Assembly: GCA_036345935.2 (NCBI GenBank)
Contig: JADWOT020000001.1
Coordinates: 3,053,088 to 3,117,087 of the forward strand
DNA length: 64,000 bases
Direction: 5' to 3'
From: Taenia hydatigena
Taxonomy: Eukaryota; Platyhelminthes; Cestoda; Cyclophyllidea; Taeniidae
In this document: piece after piece, positions 1 to 12,765 of the stretch
Layout: the number at the start of each line of letters is the position of its first letter
Position numbering within the stretch: position 1 is the first letter of the stretch
Program-made: the position numbers and the translations under genes
The notes under the pieces: model-generated
Databases searched by the model: none
Told to the model about the DNA's origin: nothing
What the model saw: only the letters and a program-made list of their open reading frames with translations

Positions 1-239
1 AATCCATTCCGATCACCAATTACAAAAGTATCCAACCAATGACTCTATTACAACCTCCTGCTCAGCTCATCATTCTCATAATGCACACAAAGCACCACCT
101 AAGTTAAAGGCAAAGTCAAAGGAGAAGAAGTAAACGACATCATTAATAACATTTTCGGCTTTCGCTCCACAAAGACAGACAAATCTCGAGACAGACTAGA
201 CTCATTTTACTGAGCTTGATGCATCACTGTAAAACGCTC

Positions 240-2540
240 CTTGCTTTTGTCTCCAAACCCACCTGGCATGTGATGAGGTCGACCTCTCACACAGTGCAGG
301 CGGTGAGACCTCCACGTAGACGTGCCGTATCGCAGCATCACTGCAGCTGACGATTGGCGAGGAGACAGTGCTCGGCCCAAATACAATGCACGACCACAGT
401 CCACTTTGACTCACTCTGTTGCAAGCGACAGTGCCACTTGGAGTCACGAAAGGCACCAATAAAACGACCATCAAAGTCACCGAGTTCAGCATCCACCTCC
501 TTTCTCCGTCTTCTCCTCCTTCCCCTCCCACCCTGATAGCGCCACTGACCAACCACAAAGTGAACCAATGGGCTCAAAGCGAGGAGGTCATAAAAAATTG
601 CTCCCCCACTGTCCCCATGCACCACTCGCCTCGAATCGTCCATTTTGGGCATCAGTTTGGTCATTTTCGCAGTGACATAAATTATTGTGTCTGAAACGAG
701 TTGACCATTTATGTGAATCCGCTTCCCTTACCCCTTTTTTCCGTTTGAAGAAAAAAAGACACGCCAGTCAATTCAGTCTCTTCAAAATCTGCTTACCAGT
801 CCACGCTGATCAGAACATTTCGTTAAAATGGAACTTCAGGGCGGGGCGAAGGGAAACTACTTATTAAGCGCCTTGGAAGGAGAAAAAGAGGTAAGCAGGC
901 TTTCCAACCATTAATTGAGCTGCCTATGAGAGGTGACCTTGTCGACGGAGAGGAGGGCTATCCGAAGCCAATTTTAACATTTGTGGCAAGATGAAGGAAC
1001 AATTACGGAATGAGATGGACGAAAGAGGAAGGGTTGGGGGCCAAAAGCAGAGGGAAAGGGGAGAGGATATAAGAAGGTAAGAAAAAGATGGAGAAGGAGA
1101 AGGCGGGATCGAGAAGGGAATGGGTGAGAGGAGAATGGAGAGAACGGAGTGTTAAGAAGACCACCTTTGAAGAGAAAAACAACTTATCATCCTGTGTGGT
1201 TTTGCAGTTTTGCGAAATGACTCCTCATCTCATATGTTACGGCTGATGTGAGAAGAAAGGATCCTCCTGCATTAACACGATTACACAAGCGCTTTTTACG
1301 ACGCCTGTTCGATTGCGTGGAACGAAGGGTAGTAAGGGAAGAAATAATTCTTCCTCAACACCATGTCTACCATTATCACCAACACCGGCCTCACCACAGA
1401 CGAAAATGTCTGCGATGTAAGCAGAGGTGGGGAGGAGAGTTGACAAAAGCTATTAAAAGCATAATCAGGCATGCATGGAAGAGCAGCTGCTGCGTACTTT
1501 TTTCCACTTTTCTCTCTATCCTGTTCTCATATTCGCTTCTTACCTATTTGCCTATGTGGCATGTCGCCATGGGAGTGATTTGATAGCTGCATCAATTCTC
1601 CTCCATTCTCTGCATTTCCATCTACTCATAATCACACTACTCCATACTCAACACCTCATAAAAATAAGCAGTGCAAATAGTAGTAAGTTCGTGATCAACA
1701 ACACCAGCTCATAATGGCATATTAACAGAGGGAATGTGGGTGTCATGCGGTGGAGAGAAGTGCAGTGCACCTAACCCAGATAAGAGGTACATTTGTAAAG
1801 TACCTTAACCACCACCTGCACCTCCTCCTCCTCCTCCTCCTCCTCCTCCTCCTCCTCCACTACTACTGCCACCGACGCGAATAAACCATGCAAAGTGACC
1901 AAAAGTGCTTCTCTGCTGCTGCTGCCGCCACCGCCGCCGCCGATGTCACTATTCTGGCCCACCCACTACGGTCTTCGGCAAGTCACGTTCACCATGCCAA
2001 AGTGGGAGGTGGTGGGGGTGGTCGTTTCCTCCCTGCTTGGTAAAGCATAACTCTGAGGACATACCGCCCATACATCTGTTCGGTCCCCATCACACCGACC
2101 ACTTCCACTGCCAACACCACCTGCACGTAGAGGACAAAGGACCCCACCTCCCACCTCCCATCCCTCATCCCCCACTGGCACGACATCAATCTCGGTGAAG
2201 GAAAGCGGCTGGACAATTTCCTCGCCTCTGCATAGGAGAATGCTACTTTTGTGTTCTCCTCCTTCACCACCTTCTCCTCCTCATCCTCCTCCTCCTTGTC
2301 TTTCTCCTTTTTCTTCTTCTTTATTTACTTAGGCTCACTCAAACCACCAAGTACCTTTTCTAACGATCTTTAGGGCACCATGAATGCATCGAATCAACAA
2401 AAGTAGCGTTTACTACCTCATATAGCCACTTGCACACCGTCGAAGTAAAGCACTTGCACGCCCAATATGGGACACTCACTATTCCTTCCACCGGTCGACA
2501 ACGTGATGCTGAGGTGCCGAAAGTGGGGGCACAAAAGTCT
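240..2540 (+). repeat. Left arm of a large inverted repeat
   Basis: This stretch reappears reverse-complemented at about 9770–12765. Matched pairs include 660–740 with 12340–12400, 1550–1590 with 11435–11465, 1685–1800 with 10540–10680, and 2340–2400 with 9905–9960. The core 1685–2230 is almost identical to its partner apart from trinucleotide-repeat length. The outer parts are diverged and carry indels. It contains a CCT run at 1819–1858. No transposase frame or sharp terminal signature was seen. Confidence 0.85.
1819..1858. repeat. CCT microsatellite in inverted-repeat core
   Basis: About thirteen CCT units; the partner tract at 10508–10526 is about half as long. Confidence 0.85.
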
Positions 2541-5500
2541 CCGCACTGCATCAACTTCGACCCATTGGAGAGATTTTCCTTATTTCACAAAAGACAAATT
2601 TCATCCCCCTCGGAAGGCACTCTGTCACACATTCGCAAAAGACAATGTTACATTTCTCATCCCTCCACACCGAATGCACGAAATCGCGGCACTTTGTCTC
2701 TCAATCCAACACTGTAGCAACTTCTTCCAGATACTGTAGTCTTTTGTTTAGGACAGTAAGGATGATCGAAGTGTTTAGGGGAAGCGGAAGACAAACATTC
2801 ACATGGGAGTGTTGTCAGCTCTTTGGAAAAAGTAATTCTCAAATCCGTACTCTTCTAACCCGTTTTAAAGTACTGCTTATGAACTTTCTGGCAACTGTGG
2901 TCCTTCATTTTTGTCAAAAAACACACTTGCATTTGACTCAAAGAATTCAAGGGATTGGGTAAATTTGTATGCGCTTTAAACCCTTTGCTTAGTTCAACAA
3001 GCAAACCTGCAGATGAGAGCGCATTCCTGTCGCATATGAACTTGATCCCCTTTACAAAATTATGCAAAGAAAGACTAACTGCCCTCAGCAGGGAGATCTT
3101 CACAAGATTACAGCCCAACACTTTGATGGATGTGTTTAAAATACGTGGGTGATTAGGTTGTATTTTAGGCTTGGCGGCGTGGCACCTGTGAACCATTATA
3201 TGTAGCCTTGTGGCTCTCCTCTACGTCCGTGATACATTGTCCCTCCTTAACTTATCATGATTGTGGGATTTGGCCCGGATAGCGTCAAACGGAGCGTCCA
3301 TTATCCCACTCACACCTAATAAAGTCAGTGTCCAAAGGTATGGTCAACAGCCGCAACAATTAACATGACTGACAAGTTGACTGTTTAGCCTGCCAGTATG
3401 GACAAAAATGTGGTTTATTTTGCCTGAAAGGGCAAAAAGTACTGTTAGGTTATTAATGTACACCTTACCGCAATGTAGGGACCTACAACTGACAAACAAT
3501 TTGCTAGAACTGGGAAACCTAGGCATGCATTGGGTTACAACATATCTTATAGGCTTTATCAACTCCTAGCACACTTTTATGGGGCGAGACAAGTTGAAGG
3601 AGTGTAACTTGAGCCTTACCACCATACTAATCAAACCCATCTCCATTCTGAGTCTCTAACTGCAGCAGCTTCTCACATGATTTGCTATGCAGCAGTGCCG
3701 GGATGTAACATTCTAAAATTCGTGCAAAGACAAATCACTGGGGGATTTACGCATCCTATTGCAGATCGTTGATTTTAGATAATGAGGAATTGTGGTAATA
3801 GAGGATTAACCTGTCAGGATGTTTGAACAAAGTTTGATGTGAGTGGTGTGCTTGCCTTCACTGAGGGAAGTTATGGAGGCTATTAACCTAGTGTATCCCA
3901 CGCAGATAAAGCGTAGTAAGGACAAAGCAGGCTTCAAAGGCTTAAGTTATGCAACGAAATGTGCTATTTTAAGACGTTTTTCATCTGACTTGTGATGGAG
4001 TGAGAAACGACTTTTGCGGTGTAATGCAACGTGCGGTGAGCCAGTGTTGGCTATCTTTGGTTAAGTGTCATTTTTCATCACCAAGTGATTCACTCACTGC
4101 CCAGTAGTAGTTGCAGCCATACCGCGTTTCTAGGGCTTCTGGAGTTTGCAGCGCTTCATCCCTTCAAGAATATGCACGCTTTGCGCGTACGCATGTGTGT
4201 GTGCGTGAAAACATCAGACACAGTTGTTCATCAGAAATAAGTCACTTAATGGAGGCAAAACTCCCATCACGACCAAAGCATTGTGACCAGGTACGAATAA
4301 AGTGAGGATAAAAAGAATAAGGAGAACAAGTCTTCTTGAGAAACATGTAGGCCTGCATATTTGTTAAAGTGGAAAAGCGAAGGGAAAATGTACCGTTTCA
4401 TCTCACCCTCACCTTCCGCCTCACTCTCTGTATTCCCTTGATGACAATATTTTACCAAGTCATGATTATTACCTTTTCTTGCCTTAGGATTACCACAAAA
4501 TTTGACAACACCTCTTGTTATGCGACTGCATGTGCAAAGGAGCAGACGGTTGGAGATCAAAAATGCTCAAGCCGAAGTAAAGCTGCGAAGAAGGTGTATG
4601 ATTTTTTGGCTTTAAGAAACAATATTCCATAAGAGAAAAGTGCAGGTAAGTTTGTGTTTCATTGTGAAATAGTTCCAGGCAGTCGATTATATCTGTGCTT
4701 ACATCAACTATCAACTGCAATAAATCAAAAGGCTTTTGTAATCATTTTAAACTGCACACAACTCTGCTTAAACCTATTCCACTATTTACAAATTTTAAAT
4801 TCTTGGGTTTAAAAAACATTGCTAGCATAAGAATTGGTTTCGTTGTATGTCTAGACGGTTTTCATGCTCCATCCTCTGGAATTGACCAGCATAATAACTC
4901 CATGCAATAATTTTCGTCTTTTGCATTGCAAACAAGCTTTTTGGTAAGAGACTTAATGGTTTTTCTATTAGTAGCGCGGGGACGACTTGAACATCAAAGG
5001 TCCTGCTTGAATGCATGGTAGACGCATTGAATCAACATTTGGATCATTGAAACAAATTGAACCATTCTGCACAAATTTGGAAGCTCGAAAGAGGTCTTAA
5101 CCTCAAAAGAGCAAATATCTACCATAGTGCCTAAAAAGGCATACAAAGGTGAAAGTAGTTTGAACTTTTAAAAATGGACCTCAATTTATAAAAGATATCA
5201 CAGGTATTTTAAGCGCGGCGTAAATCTAACATTTTAGTTTTTCTCATGCTTGTTAGTTTTTGCTGAAAAGTAAAACGCTACATCTGAAACATTTTCTTTA
5301 AGCTACTAAAAGCAAAAAACAAGGTAGTTAATTCTTTGTAGGGGTAATTAATCCGTTGAAAAGCATTAAATATCACTCTTTCAATACTTTATTAATTCCT
5401 GATAAGAAAGATTTCAAGAAGTTTGTATTTACTAGCCTCTAAAACTGTTAGAATATTTTAACCTTAATATAGCCATCGAAATTATTTTTTAGTAAGTTAA

Positions 5501-8500
5501 TTAATTTGTCCCTTTTTGATGCATTAGAGAATTGAGCAAAATCTATTCAAAGTCTCATGCTGATACGTATCTCGAGCTGATCAAAAAGTACCAGGACTGA
5601 CCTCTGACATATATAGTTCTTATCTATCATTCGGCAAAGAGTAGACAAAAAACTTTTATATATTTATTAGGGATTGGAAATTCTATTTTTTAAACACCCT
5701 TTACCAACACTAGTCATGCATCGGTTAGTCATTGGAAAGGCCAATAAATTTGGCTTCCATGTCCAATGAAAAAGTTGCTCTACATTTTCATTTTGATTTG
5801 CTAAGTCATTTTAATCCCCTCACACTAGTTTGAATATTAAAAACGTCCCTAGTATTTGTCCGATCAGAGGTGTCAGAAATGTTCAATCATTGAGTTATGA
5901 CTAAACGCATTTTAGTGATTCGCTAAACAAAAAAAAAGTAAATACCTTCCTTTTTGACTCGCTTTGGCACCTGATTTATGTCAGTGTTCCGCCGACGCCT
6001 TGCGTTGAGAATTCGCACTCCGGCAAAATTGGCCGCCATCGGTCATAGCCTCTCCTGGGATTCCGTCGGTGTGTGTCCAAGCCCTCCGCTCGAGGTCTAG
6101 CAATCGGGTTGTTGTCCTCCCCTTCCCCGCTCTCCTCACCGCAACTTCTGACCGCAGTGTCAGCTATCTCTACTTCATCTTGCCTCCTTTCCACCAACCT
6201 GATTTACCGGGCAATCTCTCCCGCGCTCTCGTTTCCCGGACAGCACATATTTACGGAGAGGGAGATGGAAAAATCTTGTGACTCAGTTCCCGATCTCTAA
6301 CCTCACCGCCCCACCCCCTCACCTTCCTCCCACCATCTGGAGCCCTTGTAAAAACACGAAGCACAAGGAATCGGAGACTGTAGTAATCTGTAAGGCGCGG
6401 GGAATGTGGGTCGGAATGGCAGTGTCACCGTGGGCCTAAATTCCACCAGAGATGGATGGGTAGTCTTTGTGATGGCTTCCACGAAGGCTGCGCGGAGCGG
6501 CTAGTCGCATTAACAACAACGGCCACTTCAATCGAGTGACTGTCATTCGTCAAGCGATTTAAGTTCGATTTGCCTGTTTGTTTAAATGCTTCTTTTGAAT
6601 AGCAGGCGGGCAGTATGGTTCGGTTTAAGGGCTGTGGCGCAGGAGGAGGCTGAAGAGGTGGGAAGCGATAAGCTCCTCTTCTCCCACCTAACCTTAACCA
6701 TGTGTAAACTTCCAGAGGCCTTCTCGGTCGAGGACTGTGAAACAAAGGTCAAAAGGTCAAAGCTAGGGGAAAAATGTTGCATTTCACCCATTTGAGAGAA
6801 TCCTTTCACCAAAATGGTGTCATTCTAGTGTTTAATTTAGCCAAAAATATGTCCAGAAATCGAACACTTCATTTACATCAACCGAATGACCAGGAAGTTG
6901 ACCGCGTCTGTCAATTTGATCTTGCCTCCATGTTCTACAGTGGGATTAAGACAGTCCTCTCTCCTGACACATTAGAAAACATAAAAGGAGGTAAGAGAAA
7001 GGGAGATGGAAAAGACAAAAAAGGAAGCAATTTACCCTAATTTACTCAACTGTAACCTTTTGAAGAGCCAAACGGTGGTGATTGCTGCTTAGTCACATGA
7101 ATGGAAGCAAATCACATGCCCTTTACAGAAGTGAGAGAAGACCTGCTTATCTAAAAGTACGGGAAACCTTTTTATTACATAATATAGCACCTCAAGACTT
7201 TCCAGAAAATAAAAGAAGACGATAGCACTCGGGTAGAGTGCACTGCCGGTCTGCAAAAGGGCTTCGAGGGCTACTGACTTGGCCCGGGATCAATGGAGGA
7301 GATCCAAAGCGGAATTGAGGGGTAAACATTGCAATCAAGGGCTCCATTGAAGCCAATTCTATTAGGGAGATTTCTCTATTTCGGCTGCAAAAATTATTAT
7401 GATTAGTTATGCCAAGCTGTATCCAAATGTCTGTCATTATGGCCTCCTCTTTCTCCTTCCTCCCCACACCCCAGTACCCTTTGACAGGTGTCTTTTGACA
7501 GGAGACTACTCCAACCAAGCAGCGAATCAGAGTGGATAAAAGCAAAGGAAAAGGGAGGTCTTTTATTTACATCTTCCCAACAGTGAAGAGAGATAGAGAA
7601 GAGGAAGTGAAAACCGTAGTGAAAAGGAAATTCCACCCCTTTTGTAGGTTGGCGGTTTCAAGTTTATCACTAACTTCTAATTACTGACTTTGCAAAAATA
7701 AAAACTAAAGCGCAAAATCGGGAATTATGCCATTTCATATTCCCTGCGTCTCCGCCTCGCTTCGCCTCGCTCCCACCCTGTCCCGCCACTCCGGCGATCC
7801 CCCTTCTCCCGTTCGCCCCAGCCCACCAAACCTAAGGCTTGACTGATGGACCTACACAAATAGTTACATGCTAAAATTATACAAAGAAGATTTTTTCCCA
7901 TCTCCTGTTTAATCTATTGTACACCCTTTGATAGTTCACGAGGCTGGGCGATTATCTGCCGTCTGATCTGCGCTATCGCTCTGCGCGATGAGGAGGAGGA
8001 GGAGGAGGACCACAGACAATGACCAGAGACCTCTAAATTGCCCACTCCAGTGTCTGGATGCTACTCATCTCCCTCCACTCCTACCCTCAAACTACTTCTC
8101 CCCCTCCCTCTGCAATTCTGTGTAAAAGTAGGATGCCTGTTTTTTGCAGGACACGCGAGGGGGATGGGGATACACTTGAAGGACCTCTATATGGCAACTT
8201 GTTTTTCGGCAACTTTTTCACGCTGGCAACAGTTGAACTTTTTGAAGCCAAAAAAGTCAGCCTAATGGGGTATTTTTACTTTACTTAAAACAACATTTAC
8301 TGGCAGAGGTGGATTTAGCCACTTTTGCCCGTTGTGTCAGTTAAGTCCACTCTCCGAAGGATGCCTCCATAGAGACGGCGTGAAGAATGGTCAGCCAGAA
8401 GTCAGACACTGTCGAAGCACCTAAATAGAGTTGTTTTATTTAAAAAAATCTCCTGTTTATTTGCAGATGGACATCTTTCCCTCCAACGTCTTGTTAATTG

Positions 8501-9769
8501 CAGCCAATTGTTTGAAAGGATGTGGACCAACTCACCTTGACACTATAAAAGACGTTGCATTTTGTGGTTGACTTTTTCCCCATTCAATGCGGCTCTAATT
8601 GACAGGCGTGAGAAAAGGACTCAATGAAAGGAGAAAAAATGAGGCACCTTTTAATGTGGAGAAGTGGGACGCATTTGCTCACTTGTGAGGTGTTCAAACC
8701 CTCAATTACTCGACTATTAAATTAGACCAGTAGGGAGAGAAAAGGTGAGTAAAAGGCGAGAACAGATGCTTACATGGTAAGGAAATGTAGAGATTCTATT
8801 TTTAAAGGCACCTCTGATATCAGTTTTTAATATTCCGTAGCTTGGCTGATACTACTTAATTGGCGTTAAGTATACGGAAACACAAAATTTTGAATTAAAC
8901 GGAGGTGGCACTCACGATGCCAAGTTGACTGGTCCAATCAGCGATTGGCTGTGACTCTCCAGACGCAAATGGTCCTGTGTCTGAAGTGAAGTGAAATTCA
9001 CTAATAGTTGGACAGGATGAAACCAAATTTGGTCAGACATTTGCATTTCTGAGGCAGTAATGTAGATTAATGAAGAGATTCAAGCAGAAACTTGTTGCTT
9101 TCAGGCTTTTACAACCTCCTGGTGTGTGTTTGCCTTCTGTTAATCTTGTTCTCATCAAGCGGCTGCAGACTTCAGCTTGTAAATGAAGGGTTGGTAACAT
9201 GAAGGCTTGAAAGGAACAAAAGAGGCATCAGAAGAGGTGAAAAACTGAAAAGTTGAATTGTATGACAGGCATAGATGAAATAGAGGCTGCTATTGCATCT
9301 CCACTCCACCAGCAATCCAGTTAACCGGACGGTAAAGATTGCCTGGGGAAGGAGACATGAATTATGACATCAGTTAACAAATGGCCATTCTGCTCACCTC
9401 CGCGTCCGTCGTTACGAGTCTTCAGCAAACAAGCTATCAGAACTTTTCATTAATTTTTATAGCTGTAGGGAAGATCTCACTTCTTTTTCTAACAAAGCAT
9501 CCATTTTGGAAAGCAGGATTGCTGCAAATGTTCAACCTGAGACGCAGGAAGAACTGAAATAAACATTTGAGCAGACTAAAAGTTCCTTTCACCTGTTTGC
9601 CTTCAGTTCGCAACGGTTCTTTTCCCTCGTATTGCACAAAAAAACAACTATAGAGGGGTACAGGCTTCAATGCTGGATGGGAGGACAGGAAAAAGTGATT
9701 TCAGGCGCAAGACAGGAGGGTAAGAGTTCATTTAAGGTCAAAACATAGACAGTGAAAGGGCTTTTATGC

Positions 9770-12765
9770 CTCATCCTGCAGTACTACAGCATCACTGTCG
9801 ACTGGTGAGGAGAAAAATTAGTGTCTCACTTTGAACACACAAACGCTTCACTTCAACGGTGTGCAAATGAATATGTAAGAAAGTAGACGTCACTTTTGTT
9901 GATCCGATGCATCGGTGGTGCCCCAAAGATCGCTAGGAAAGGTACTTGGTGGTTTGAGTAAGCCTAAGTAAAAGAAGAAGAAGAAGAGGGAGGGGGAGGA
10001 GAAGGAGAGATGGAGGTAGTGAGCATAAGTGTTATGATATCACCCACCTCCCATTCGTGGTGGTGAAGGAGAAGAATGCAAAAGTAGCACTCCCCTATGC
10101 CTTTCCCTGACCGCCCAGTGCAGAAGCGAGGAAATTGTCCAGCCGCTTTCCTTCACCGAGATTGATGTCGTGCCAGTGGGGGATGAGGGATGGGAGGTGG
10201 GAGGTGGGGTCCTTTGTCCTCTACGTGCAGGTGGTGTTGGCAGTGGAAGTGGTCGGTGTGATGGGGACCGAACAGATGTATGGGCGGTATGTCCTCAGAG
10301 TTATGCTTTACCAAGCAGGGAGGAAACGACCACCCCCACCACCTCCCACTTTGGCATGGTGAACGTGACTTGCCGAAGACCGTAGTGGGTGGGCCAGAAT
10401 AGTGACATCGGCGGCGGCGGTGGCGGTGGTGGAGGTGGCGGCAGCAGCAGCAGAGAAGCACTTTTGGTCACTTTGCATGGTTTATTCGCGTCGGTGGCAG
10501 TAGTAGTGGAGGAGGAGGAGGAGGAGCAGGTGGTGGTTAAGGTACTTTACAAATGTACCTCTTATCTGGGTTAGGTGCACTGCACTTCTCTCCACCGCAT
10601 GACACCCACATTCCCTCTGTTAATATGCCATTATGAGCTGGTGTTGTTGATCACGAACTTACTACTATTTGCACTACTTATTTCTACGAGGTGTTAGGAC
10701 TTTTGAAGCTAATATCCGGATGATTTCCATGGCTTTTGTTCTTGATGTTGTCATTTCGCAAAAGGAATGTATTCAGTGGATTGTCCTTTTACATTTATGT
10801 TTGCGCTTTGAACAGACCTAACGCCCTGTTTTCCCCCTTTTCTCAAGGGATAAACCTTGTATCCATCTTCTCTTCTTTTGGCTTCTTCTCCTTATTCTTC
10901 ATCTGCATTTCTGACCGTTTGCTTTGCAATTAATATGGCGGTTTGTCGTTTCTGTCATTCTTGTTTGTGTGGGAAATAACCCATCTCTTTTTATCCAGGA
11001 GATACGTGGAAAAATGCGCCAAATGTGACCGAGGAGGAGCACTTACGATGGCAACACATGTGAGAGGGAAGAAGAAGGCTGCACCCCAGGTAGAAGGTTG
11101 ATGGGATTTACTCATTCGCCGGCATGAAGTAGAGCGTTTCCACGATGTGTCAAGTGGAGACTTGGGAGATAAAACCACTTGGCAGCGTCAATTTGGCATT
11201 TACCAACGACTTTCCTCCCGACGATACACATCATGGAAGTTGCCTGGCATGCAGAAAAGTCGATAATGGAGGAGTTTCCATCCCCTCTCTCCCTCTCCCT
11301 CATCTCACCACACCAATCCACAAGTCATTTCTGAGTCTTTGTTAAAATTCAGTTCATTGCCCACATGTGTGAAAAAAGCCAAGAGGACAGAGGAGGGGAG
11401 AGAAGGAGGGAGGTGAGGAGAGAAGGCGGAGTAAACAAATCACTCCCATGGCGACATGCCGCAATGGGAGGGTGAGAGAAAGCGAAAGGAGAGCACAGAG
11501 AGGGATTGAGAGAGAAAAGTGAAAAAGGGCGCGGCAGCTACCCTTCAAAGGATGTCCGAAAACATTTGTGACTCTTGTTGTCACCTCCTCCCATTTCCAT
11601 TAACACTCCAGAAATAGTCGGCGGCGGTGGTGGTAATGGTGGCGGCAGTGATGTGCAATGAATTGTTTCCTTAGCTTATTTCCCTTCTTTTTCCTCTCCA
11701 ACATTCCAGCTCGTCTTTGATAAGAGAAGAGGTTGCACGGAATAGCGACACACGTCGCCAAACGTGAATGCTTGATGGTGATGCCATGATGAGGCCTTTT
11801 TTTCTCACCTCAAAGCACGAGAAGCTCTCAGTTAGTGAGATTTGCTGTCTGCATCAAATGGAACGAGAATTAGCTTTGGGAAATTACAAAACCACACAGG
11901 GCGATGATTTGATTTCTAATAAGAGGGTGGTCTCTTTCACATCCACCCTTCTCTTCCTCTCCTTTCCTCTCGCTTCCTAACTCTATCCGCCTCCCTTTTC
12001 CCATACTTCTATCCTCTCCTCACATCTCCTATCTCCTACCTCGTTCATCCATCTGCTTCCATAATTTTTCCATCGGTGGACCACAGTTGTGAGAATTGAG
12101 TTTCAGAAGCACTTCCTCTCCTGCAACAAGGTCATCTCGCGTAAGCTTCTCATTTGGTGGTTGGAAGGTCTGCTTCTCTTCTCTCCGTCCTCCCAATGCC
12201 CTTACCGGGTTTTCCCGCTTAGTCTCACCTCACCTCACCCCGCCTGGCCTCGAGTTTTTCTCCCTACAAATGGTTTTGGAGATATGTCTCTCTTTCGGAT
12301 CCCAGTGTGCGAGTTGCGGACAGGCAAACGGGAGGGGAGAGAAGTGGATCCACATAAACGGTCAACTCGTTTTAGACACAATGATTTATGTCACTACGAG
12401 AATGACCAAACTGATACCCAAAATAGACGACTCGAGGCGAGTGGTGCATGGGGACAGTAGGGGGAGCAACTTTTTATTGACCTCCTTGCTTCGAGCCTAT
12501 TGGTTTACTTTGTGGTTGGTCGGTGACGCTATCAAGGGGGGAGGGGGAGGAGGAGGTGGATGCTGAACTCGGTGACTTTGATGGTCGTTTTATTGGTGCC
12601 TTTCGTGACTCCAAGTGGCACTGTCGCTTGCAACAGAGTGAGTCAAAGTGAATTGCAGCCGTGAGTTGTGCATGGGCAGTAATAGTTCCTTCTTCTGTCG
12701 TCAATTCCACCTCTGTGTGGAACTCCTTCTACGTGGAATAAGTGAGAGGTCGACCTGCTTGCGTG
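9770..12765 (-). repeat. Right arm of a large inverted repeat
   Basis: Reverse-complement partner of 240–2540, separated by about 7.2 kb. The core 10130–10680 matches almost base for base. The GAG run (10508–10526) is about half as long as its partner, while a GGC/GGT run near 10410–10445 is longer. The arm is longer overall, with extra purine/pyrimidine-rich sequence near 11700–12080. Confidence 0.85.

Noticed and set aside
1771..1962. Gly/Glu-rich frames in the inverted-repeat core (also 10389–10574)
   Set aside because: The residues come from trinucleotide repeats and differ in length between the arms; no other coding sign.
12096..12566. 156-codon plus frame near the right arm
   Set aside because: Runs through diverged repeat sequence into a GGA tract; the partner arm does not keep the frame.
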